26,969 bases of DNA from Bacteroidales bacterium UBA6340 (GTDB taxonomy: Bacteria; Bacteroidota; Bacteroidia; Bacteroidales; Paludibacteraceae): the NCBI GenBank assembly GCA_002440265.1, contig DJSG01000004.1, positions 1 to 26,969 on the forward strand, given 5' to 3'. Positions 1 to 5,798 of this stretch are shown here, one piece after another. The number at the start of each line of letters is the position of its first letter. Position 1 is the stretch's first letter. The notes under the pieces are model-generated. The model was given only the letters and a program-made list of their open reading frames with translations, was not told where the DNA came from and did not search any database. The translations under genes were made by a program, and so were the position numbers.

Positions 1-2631
1 CAGATATTCGTCATCAGCAACGGCACCGAGACCAAATACTACAGCAACACCACCCGCTACAAACACATAGAGAAAAACGCCCAAGCCGCACAGGCTCGGA
101 GCCGCAGCCGCAAGGTGGCGAGCAACTCGTTTGAGTTCACCTCCTACTGGGCAGACCGCGAGAACCGACTTATCCCCGACCTCGTGGATTTCACCGCCAC
201 CTTCTTCTGCCGCCTTACGCTGCTCAGTATCCTCACGCACTACTGCGTGCTGACCGTGGACGGCGACCTATTGGTGATGCGCCCATACCAGATATGCGCC
301 ACCGAGGCGATACTCAGGCGTATCCTCATTGCGAGCAACCGACGCGAATGGGGAACCGTCCGCGCAGGCGGATATATATGGCACACCACGGGCAGCGGCA
401 AGACGCTGACCGGTTTCAAGACCGCACAACTGGCAAGCCGCATGGAGGGCGTGGACAAAGTGCTGTTTGTGGTGGACAGAAAAGACCTCGACTATCAGAC
501 GATGCTGGAGTACGACCGCTTCGAGAAAGGGGCTGCCAACACCACCAAAGACACTACGGAACTGAAACGCCGCCTCGAGAACCCCGACAGCCGCATACTC
601 ATCACCACCATCCAGAAACTGAGTATCTTTGTCAACAAGACTCCGCAACACCCCGTCTATGACCGGCACGTGGTGCTCATCTTCGACGAGTGCCACCGCA
701 GCCAGTTCGGCGAGATGCACGCTGCTATCGTCCGCCGCTTCAAGCGGTATCATATCTTCGGCTTTACGGGGACGCCTATCTTCGCCGAGAATGCCTCGAA
801 ATCCGCTAGATTATCTAGTATTTCTAGTTCCCCTAGTCCTTCTAGTTCTTCTAGTTCTTCTAGTATTTCTAGTTCTTCTAGCATTTCTAGTTCTTCTGGT
901 TCCCCTAGTTCTTCTAGTTCTTCTATTTTTTCTAGAGTTTTTAGTTCCTCTGGTTTCTTCCTCACCACCGCCCAGGCATTTGGCGACAGGCTGCATGTCT
1001 ATACTATCGTCGATGCCATACGCGACCACAATGTGCTGCCGTTTCTGGTGAGTTATGTCTCCACTATGAAAGCCGAGGAGAACATCAGCGATGAGGAGGT
1101 ACCCGGTATCGACCGCGAGAAAGCCCTGATGTCGCCCGTGCGTATCCGCAAGATTGTGGATTATGTACTGGAGCATTACGACCAAAAGACCAAGCGCAAC
1201 AGCGTCTATACACTGAAAGACAAACGCCGCCAGGGCTTCAACTCTATTTTCTGCTGCGCCTCCGTGCCTGCCGCCAAAGCCTACTACGAGGCATTCAAAG
1301 CCGCCCAAGCCGACCTCCCCGAGAGCAAACGCCTCAAGATAGCCACTATCTTCTCCTTCGCCGCCAACGAGGATCTAGATTCCCTAGATAATCTAGATCC
1401 ACTAGATCCACTAGATTCCCTAGCCCCCCTATCTCCACCCTCCTCCCGCGAGTTCCTCGAGTCCGCCATCGCCGACTACAATGCGATGTTCTCCATGCGG
1501 TTCGATACCTCCTCCGAGGGCTTCCAAGGCTACTACAAAGATGTCAGCCGGCGCATGAAAGACCGCGAACTCGATATGCTCATCGTGGTCAATATGTTCC
1601 TCACGGGCTTCGATGCCACCACGCTCAATACCCTCTGGGTGGACAAGAATCTGCGCGACCACGGTTTGATACAAGCCTACAGCCGCACCAACCGCATACT
1701 CAACAGCATAAAGACCTTCGGCAACATCGTCTGCTTCCGCAATCTCGAGAAAGCCACCAACGATGCCATATCGCTCTTCGGCGACCGCGAAGCGGGCGGA
1801 CTGATACTGCTACGCAGTTTCAACGACTACTACCTCGGCTACGACGAGACCAAAGACAACGGCGAGGTGGTACACCACCCCGGCTATGTCGATGCTGTGG
1901 CGAACCTGTGCAAGGATTTTCCGCATGCGGAAATACTCCATATGGGTGAGGAACAACAGCGGGCGTTTATCAAGGCGTTTGGTGCCTTGCTGCGGGCGCA
2001 AAACGTACTGAACGCTTTCGACCGGTTCCGCGGACAGGAAATCATCCTCCCGCAGGATATGCAGGACTACAAGTCGTATTACCTCGACCTGCGCGACCGG
2101 TACCGCACGCACAACGAGAAAACGGACATCAACGACGACCTTATCTTTGAGATGGAACTCATCAAGCAGGTGGAAATCAACATCGACTATATCCTGATGA
2201 TGGTCAGCCGTTTGCACGATGAGCATGTCGGCAATGCCGAGATACGCCTGCGCTTGGAGAAAACCATCACCTCATCGCCCGACCTGCGTCCGAAACGCGA
2301 ACTCATCGAGCAGTTTATCGACTCGCTCACCCCCGACAGCGATGTCCACGGCGAGTGGGATGCTTTTGTGCGCGAGCAGCAGGCAAAACAACTGGAGCAG
2401 ATTATCGAAGAGGAGCACCTGCGTCCCGAGGAGACGCGGCGTTTTATGACGCGTGCTTTCCAAGAGGGACAGGTGCAGGAGATGGGCACCGAGGTAAGCC
2501 GTATCCTGCCGCCCTTGCCGCTCTTCTCCAAAGACAAAGAGCGCAGCCGCAAAAAAGAAACCGTACTCGAAAAACTCAAAGCCTTCTTCACCCGCTTCTT
2601 CGACATCAGCAACGGAAACTTTGAGGCATAA
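1..2631 (+). CDS. hsdR: Type I restriction endonuclease subunit R, 5'-truncated by the window
   Basis: This is the ATP-dependent translocase and nuclease subunit of a type I restriction-modification complex, acting with HsdM and HsdS, which would lie upstream. The frame is open from base 1, where it already reads like the end of the HsdR nuclease domain (QIFVISNGTETKYYSN), so the GTG at 115 is not the start. Visible motor motifs are GSGKT (Walker A, near base 395), DECH (near 688), GFTGTP (near 760) and, in the second RecA-like domain, MFLTGFD and QAYSRTNR (near 1590-1690). The helical C-terminus appears complete to the TAA at 2629. The oddity is two low-complexity segments coded by 9-base CTAG repeats: a Ser-rich stretch (about 806-953) after FAENA and a Leu-Asp stretch (1375-1432) after FAANE. 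Both keep the frame and fall between conserved motor motifs, so the protein may be active. Family assignment is very sure; activity is not. Confidence 0.96.
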   Translation, partial: QIFVISNGTETKYYSNTTRYKHIEKNAQAAQARSRSRKVASNSFEFTSYWADRENRLIPDLVDFTATFFCRLTLLSILTHYCVLTVDGDLLVMRPYQICATEAILRRILIASNRREWGTVRAGGYIWHTTGSGKTLTGFKTAQLASRMEGVDKVLFVVDRKDLDYQTMLEYDRFEKGAANTTKDTTELKRRLENPDSRILITTIQKLSIFVNKTPQHPVYDRHVVLIFDECHRSQFGEMHAAIVRRFKRYHIFGFTGTPIFAENASKSARLSSISSSPSPSSSSSSSSISSSSSISSSSGSPSSSSSSIFSRVFSSSGFFLTTAQAFGDRLHVYTIVDAIRDHNVLPFLVSYVSTMKAEENISDEEVPGIDREKALMSPVRIRKIVDYVLEHYDQKTKRNSVYTLKDKRRQGFNSIFCCASVPAAKAYYEAFKAAQADLPESKRLKIATIFSFAANEDLDSLDNLDPLDPLDSLAPLSPPSSREFLESAIADYNAMFSMRFDTSSEGFQGYYKDVSRRMKDRELDMLIVVNMFLTGFDATTLNTLWVDKNLRDHGLIQAYSRTNRILNSIKTFGNIVCFRNLEKATNDAISLFGDREAGGLILLRSFNDYYLGYDETKDNGEVVHHPGYVDAVANLCKDFPHAEILHMGEEQQRAFIKAFGALLRAQNVLNAFDRFRGQEIILPQDMQDYKSYYLDLRDRYRTHNEKTDINDDLIFEMELIKQVEINIDYILMMVSRLHDEHVGNAEIRLRLEKTITSSPDLRPKRELIEQFIDSLTPDSDVHGEWDAFVREQQAKQLEQIIEEEHLRPEETRRFMTRAFQEGQVQEMGTEVSRILPPLPLFSKDKERSRKKETVLEKLKAFFTRFFDISNGNFEA
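806..953 (+). repeat. Tandem 9-base CTAG array inside hsdR (array 1)
   Basis: Seventeen consecutive positions at exact 9-base spacing (806, 815, ... 950) carry CTAG or a one-base variant. Thirteen are perfect CTAG; 896 and 950 are CTGG, 923 is CTAT and 941 is TTAG. The commonest unit is CTAGTTCTT on the plus strand. In the hsdR frame it is read xCT AGx and gives a Ser-rich tract with occasional Ile, Pro and Gly. A unit of nine means gain or loss of copies changes the linker length but never the frame. Confidence 0.95.
1375..1432 (+). repeat. Tandem 9-base CTAG array inside hsdR (array 2)
   Basis: Six perfect CTAG tetramers occur at 1375, 1384, 1393, 1402, 1411 and 1420, with a decayed CTAT at 1429, all at 9-base spacing. 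The typical unit is CTAGATCCA. It is read CTA GAx, giving a Leu-Asp repeat (DLDSLDNLDPLDPLDSL). This is a different register of the same palindrome from array 1. The site falls in a loop of the second motor domain, before the conserved segment REFLESAIADYNAMF. Confidence 0.93.
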
Positions 2632-2749
2632 GATGATACCCATCCCATTTGGAGAAGCATCGCTTACCATGCGTCCTCAACCTCTGCTTGCTGTCATAGT
2701 CCATTCCTTTAATCGGACTGCTCCATAATTATAAATAATTCTAAATGGC

Positions 2750-2800
2750 TACTATTACCGAGAGAATACCGAGTGAACCCCGAGTGAATGCCAAGCGGTT
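2750..2800 (+). repeat. Dispersed 11-base-unit element, copy A
   Basis: CGAG tetramers occur at 2759, 2770 and 2781, with CAAG at 2792, at exact 11-base spacing. The unit is CGAGWGAAnnC. The sequence TACTATTRCCGAGAGAATAC, followed by CGAGTGAA, is shared nearly base for base with copy C on the minus strand at 20890-20940. A GTTAA motif begins 64 bases after the first CGAG, at 2823. Confidence 0.85.
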
Positions 2801-2982
2801 CTCATAAGTGAAAAATATAATTGTTAAAATTATTGCATATACGATACGCACCTTTTCTGTCTGCAGGTGATTGGTGAAAATAAGGTTCCTTGGCATATCA
2901 CAAACCGGCTTTGCGTGTCGTTCATATTTGGGCTCCTCTTTTTGAGTCATTAGGGGCAAAACAGCGTGAAATTCAAATGGTA

Positions 2983-3013
2983 TTGCGTAATCAAATAAAA
3001 TGTTGTACCTTTG
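2983..3013 (+). promoter_or_regulatory. Promoter of the pyrE-psd-deoC operon
   Basis: TACCTTTG at 3006-3013 matches the Bacteroidetes -7 consensus TAnnTTTG, and TTG at 2983-2985 lies 23 bases upstream as the -33 element. The predicted leader is roughly 80 bases, ending at the pyrE ATG at 3099. Confidence 0.7.
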
Positions 3014-3098
3014 TACGATTTTTAGTTTGTTGGCTTATTTTTCATCCGAAGAGGAGGATAACGCTAATAAAATCGGGAATTACTTAAACTGAACGGAT

Positions 3099-3731
3099 AT
3101 GGATACCTTACAAGAAATGACAGCCGCCAAGTTGCTGCAAATGAAAGCAATAAAGTTTCAAACACTGAACCCGTTTACATGGGCTAACGGTTGGATTGCC
3201 CCGTTGTACTGCGATGACCGCAAAGTGCTGTCGTATCCGAAGATGCGTGACTTCATACGGCTTGAATTGGCGCGCACCATAGCCGAGAGATACCCGGATG
3301 TGGACGTGGTGGCTGGCGTGGCAACCAATGCTATTGCGCACGGTGTATTGGTGGCGGAGCAGTTGGGGCTGCCGTTTGTGTATGTACACCCCACACCCAA
3401 AGACCACGGTTTGGAGAACCGGATAGAGGGCGACCTGCGTCCGAGACAAAGCGTGGTAGTCATTGAGAACCAAGTGATTGTGGGAGACAACTGCCTGAAA
3501 GTGATAGACGCCATACGCAACAACGGCTGCAAAGTGGCAGGCATCGTAACGATATTCGACTACGGGTTTGCCGCCACCAAACGCAAGTTCGAGAAAGCGG
3601 GTGTGGAACTGACATCCCTGACCAACTTCCCCACTATGCTCCGTTTGGCAGAGGAGATGGATATTATCAGCAAAGACCAACAGAAAGCCATACAGGCATG
3701 GCAAAGACACCCTTCTAAATGGGAGAAATAA
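3099..3731 (+). CDS. pyrE: Orotate phosphoribosyltransferase homologue with altered active-site motifs
   Basis: The 210-residue protein follows the Bacteroidetes PyrE pattern throughout: NPFTWANGW, YCDDRKVLSYPKMR, GVAT, KDHGLENRIEG and a C-terminal tryptophan-containing tail. OPRT joins orotate and PRPP to form OMP in pyrimidine synthesis. Several usually conserved positions are changed. The Lys of the GWKSP motif is Ile33. The Arg before the PKDHG loop is His97. The PRPP motif, usually EDLxSTGxS, reads E123-N-Q-V-I-V-G-D-N131, losing the second acidic residue, the Thr and the Ser. Lys101 and His103 of the flexible loop remain. It is the first gene after a good promoter, and the SRPBCC gene follows after 13 bases. 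It may be a divergent enzyme, a pseudoenzyme, or a regulator or paralogue. Membership of the family is sure; OPRT activity is doubtful. Confidence 0.85.
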   Translation: MDTLQEMTAAKLLQMKAIKFQTLNPFTWANGWIAPLYCDDRKVLSYPKMRDFIRLELARTIAERYPDVDVVAGVATNAIAHGVLVAEQLGLPFVYVHPTPKDHGLENRIEGDLRPRQSVVVIENQVIVGDNCLKVIDAIRNNGCKVAGIVTIFDYGFAATKRKFEKAGVELTSLTNFPTMLRLAEEMDIISKDQQKAIQAWQRHPSKWEK

Positions 3732-3744
3732 GGAGAAACAAATT

Positions 3745-4176
3745 ATGGCAGAAGCAAAGTACGAAAGCAAGATAGGGCATGTACCAGCCGGCGACAAGGC
3801 GGTATTCGATGTCCTGAGCAACCTTGAGAACCTCAACAAGGTGCGCGACCTCATACCCGCAGACAAGGTGCAGGAACTGGAGATATCGCCCGATTGCATA
3901 CGCATGAAAGTGGGCGGATTGGCACAGAAGATTGCCATCCGCATCGTGGAGAAAGAGGAGTACAGTACCATCAAGTTCGGTGCCGACAATATCCCCGTAG
4001 CGGTGAACGTCTGGATTCAACTCAAACAAGTGGCGGACAACGACACACGTATGCGTATCACGCTGAAAGCCGACATACCCATGATGTTCCGCATGATGCT
4101 TGACAAGAAGATGCAACAGGGATTGGACCAAGCCGTGGATATGCTCTGCCAACTGCCCTATAACGATTGGAAATGA
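3745..4176 (+). CDS. SRPBCC (START-like / polyketide cyclase-like) small protein
   Basis: This is a 143-residue soluble protein with the alternating beta pattern and long C-terminal helix of the SRPBCC hydrophobic-cavity fold. It has an N-terminal strand (YESKIGHVPAGDKAVFDVLS), then a helix with LENLNKVRDLIP, then several strands, then a final helix (MMFRMMLDKKMQQGLDQAVDML). No catalytic residue is evident; the fold generally binds small hydrophobic ligands. An AGGAGA ribosome-binding site precedes the ATG by about nine bases. It starts 13 bases after pyrE, and its TGA overlaps the start of psd. From memory, a gene of this type follows pyrE in Bacteroides, so the pairing looks ancestral. The specific role is unknown. 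Confidence 0.8.
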   Translation: MAEAKYESKIGHVPAGDKAVFDVLSNLENLNKVRDLIPADKVQELEISPDCIRMKVGGLAQKIAIRIVEKEEYSTIKFGADNIPVAVNVWIQLKQVADNDTRMRITLKADIPMMFRMMLDKKMQQGLDQAVDMLCQLPYNDWK

Positions 4177-4877
4177 TGGGACGCAAGAAAAGGGTACGGA
4201 TACACAAAGAAGGGCGCAATATCATCATCGGACTGACGTTGCTGATATTTGTGGTGAACACGGGTGTGTACTTCTTTGTGCCGCATTGGATGTTCGCTAT
4301 CACACTGCTGCTGACGGCAATGCTGCTGGTGTTTGTCACATACTTCTTCCGCAATCCGGTACGTGTATTGGAGGTGGACGACCCGAACTTCATCATCGCC
4401 CCTGCCGACGGACATGTGGTAGTGGTGGAACCTACTATGGAGAATGAGTATTTCCATGACAAGCGGTTGCAGGTCAGCATATTCATGTCGCCGTTCAACG
4501 TGCACGCCAACTGGTATCCGATAGAGGGTGAAATCCTTGTGTCGGAGCATCAGAAAGGCAGGCACAAAGGTGCGTGGCTGCCCAAGTCGAGTACGGAGAA
4601 CGAGCGGTCGCTGGTGGTGATAGAGACACCTGACAAGGTGCGGATAGCCGTCCGCCAGATAGCAGGTGCTATGGCACGGCGCATAGTAACATACGCCAAA
4701 GTGGGCAAACAGTCGCACCGAAACACCCACTTGGGCTTTATCAAGTTAGGAAGCCGCGTGGATATGTACTTGCCCCTCAATACGGAGATGTTTGTGGAAG
4801 TGGGTGAGTTGGTACGCGGCAACGAGACCATCATCGGACGACTGCAAGACCCTAACGAAAACAACGTAAACAACTAA
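4173..4877 (+). CDS. psd: Phosphatidylserine decarboxylase (short Bacteroidetes form)
   Basis: The enzyme makes phosphatidylethanolamine from phosphatidylserine at the inner membrane. Two hydrophobic segments lie near residues 17-50, followed by FFRNP, PADGHVVVVE, FMSPFNVHANWYPIEG and RRIVTYAKVGKQ. LGFIKLGSRVDMYLP holds the Gly193-Ser194 self-cleavage site that yields the pyruvoyl group. At about 234 residues it is the usual short type. The ATG at 4173 overlaps the SRPBCC stop (ATGA); the next codon at 4176 is also ATG, and either could be used. The last residues (DPNENNVNN) are encoded by the 9-base array that continues past the stop, so the C-terminus is probably variable between strains. 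A CDP-diacylglycerol serine transferase gene, often found next to psd, is absent here. Confidence 0.93.
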   Translation: MMGRKKRVRIHKEGRNIIIGLTLLIFVVNTGVYFFVPHWMFAITLLLTAMLLVFVTYFFRNPVRVLEVDDPNFIIAPADGHVVVVEPTMENEYFHDKRLQVSIFMSPFNVHANWYPIEGEILVSEHQKGRHKGAWLPKSSTENERSLVVIETPDKVRIAVRQIAGAMARRIVTYAKVGKQSHRNTHLGFIKLGSRVDMYLPLNTEMFVEVGELVRGNETIIGRLQDPNENNVNN

Positions 4878-4910
4878 AACAACGTAAACAACGAAAACAA
4901 CGAAAACAAC
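4854..4910 (+). repeat. Tandem 9-base array across the psd stop and psd-deoC gap
   Basis: Six adjoining units follow the pattern AACKWAAAC (AACGAAAAC, AACGTAAAC, AACTAAAAC, AACGTAAAC, then AACGAAAAC twice), with a partial seventh. Unit three (4872-4880) contains the psd TAA at 4875-4877, the G to T change in that unit creating the stop. The array ends about nine bases before the deoC ATG and fills almost the whole gap. Confidence 0.92.
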
Positions 4911-4919
4911 TAATAAGGT

Positions 4920-5798
4920 ATGGATAGATTTGAGGAACTGTTTGCGCAATACAACTGCGCGATGAATGACGACGCCGTGAAGGCTGCCACTGCCGAGATA
5001 CTGGCAAAGCATTTCGACGAGAACAACAACTGCGAGGTATGGAAACAATGCCTCCACCGGATAGACTTGACCACCCTCAACGGCGATGACACTACCGCCA
5101 AAGTGGCAGGTATGGCACAGAAAGTCAATGACTTCAGCAAGAACTTCCCCGGTATTCCCAACGTGGCAGCGATGTGTGTGTATCCCGCTTTGGTGGAGAC
5201 GGTACACGACACACTCACCGAACCTATCGGCATAGCAGCCGTGGCAGCAGGCTTCCCCGCATCGCAGACGTTCATTGAGATAAAGGTGGCGGAAGCAGCC
5301 ATGGCAGTAGCCGCAGGGGCAACCGAGATTGACATCGTGATTTCCATAGGCAAATTTCTCGAAGGCAAGTACCAGGAGGTGTTCGATGAGATTTCCGAGA
5401 TAAAGGCTGCCGTACGCTCGGCGCACCTGAAAGTGATTCTTGAGACAGGGGCATTGAAGACGGCAGAGAACATCTACAAGGCATCTATACTGGCAATGGC
5501 TGCAGGGGCTGACTTCATCAAGACCTCCACAGGAAAGATAGCCGTAAATGCCACACCCGAAGCCACTTACGTGATGTGCCATGCTATCAAGGACTGGCAC
5601 GAAAAGACAGGACAGAAAGTGTGCTACAAGCCTGCCGGCGGTGTCAGCACCACCGCAGAAGCCGTACAGCATTACACGCTTGTGAAAGAGATACTGGGTG
5701 CCGATTGGCTGAACAACCAATCCTTCCGCTTTGGGGCAAGTAGGTTGGCGAACAACCTGCTGACAAGTATTGTAGGAACAGAAACAAAGTACTTCTGA
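4920..5798 (+). CDS. deoC: Deoxyribose-phosphate aldolase
   Basis: The class I aldolase cleaves 2-deoxyribose 5-phosphate to glyceraldehyde 3-phosphate and acetaldehyde, the last step of deoxynucleoside catabolism in the cytosol. Recognised segments are NVAAMCVYPALV, EIDIVISIGKFLEG (with the catalytic Asp), VILETGAL and DFIKTSTGK, whose Lys201 forms the Schiff base; KPAGGVST carries the second active-site Lys. At 292 residues it is longer than the E. coli enzyme because of an N-terminal extension. AAGG sits only two bases before the ATG, an unusually short spacing, and the region upstream is the 9-base array. The TGA overlaps the next gene's ATG (TGATG), implying translational coupling. Confidence 0.96.
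   Translation: MDRFEELFAQYNCAMNDDAVKAATAEILAKHFDENNNCEVWKQCLHRIDLTTLNGDDTTAKVAGMAQKVNDFSKNFPGIPNVAAMCVYPALVETVHDTLTEPIGIAAVAAGFPASQTFIEIKVAEAAMAVAAGATEIDIVISIGKFLEGKYQEVFDEISEIKAAVRSAHLKVILETGALKTAENIYKASILAMAAGADFIKTSTGKIAVNATPEATYVMCHAIKDWHEKTGQKVCYKPAGGVSTTAEAVQHYTLVKEILGADWLNNQSFRFGASRLANNLLTSIVGTETKYF

Larger units (their letters stand above)
2632..3098. other. Intergenic region between hsdR and the pyrE operon
   Basis: This stretch of about 470 bases holds no convincing gene. It contains copy A of the 11-base repeat element (about 2750-2800), AT-rich sequence, and the pyrE promoter near 2983-3013. Short frames on both strands cross the repeat and the promoter and resemble no family I know. 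A weak hairpin with 5-base arms (2698-2702 with 2715-2719) lies after hsdR but has no T run. Confidence 0.6.

Noticed and set aside
750..968. Minus-strand frame coding a Leu-Glu-rich repeat protein
   Set aside because: It is the complement of CTAG array 1 within hsdR; the 9-base period leaves other frames open, which explains it.
115..2631. GTG at 115 as the start of hsdR
   Set aside because: The frame is open to base 1 and the first 38 codons already match the HsdR nuclease domain, so the gene begins before the window.
2698..2719. Hairpin after hsdR as a terminator
   Set aside because: Five-base arms and no T run; too weak to call.
2741..3087. Short frames on both strands between hsdR and pyrE
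   Set aside because: They cross the 11-base element and the pyrE promoter, lack recognisable homology and have no good start context.
4854..4910. The array at psd-deoC as a CRISPR array
   Set aside because: Units are only 9 bases, contiguous, without spacers; no cas genes in the window.
4746..5720. Long minus-strand frame opposite psd and deoC
   Set aside because: It is a shadow of deoC and of the 9-base array (Val-Val repeats); no family resemblance.
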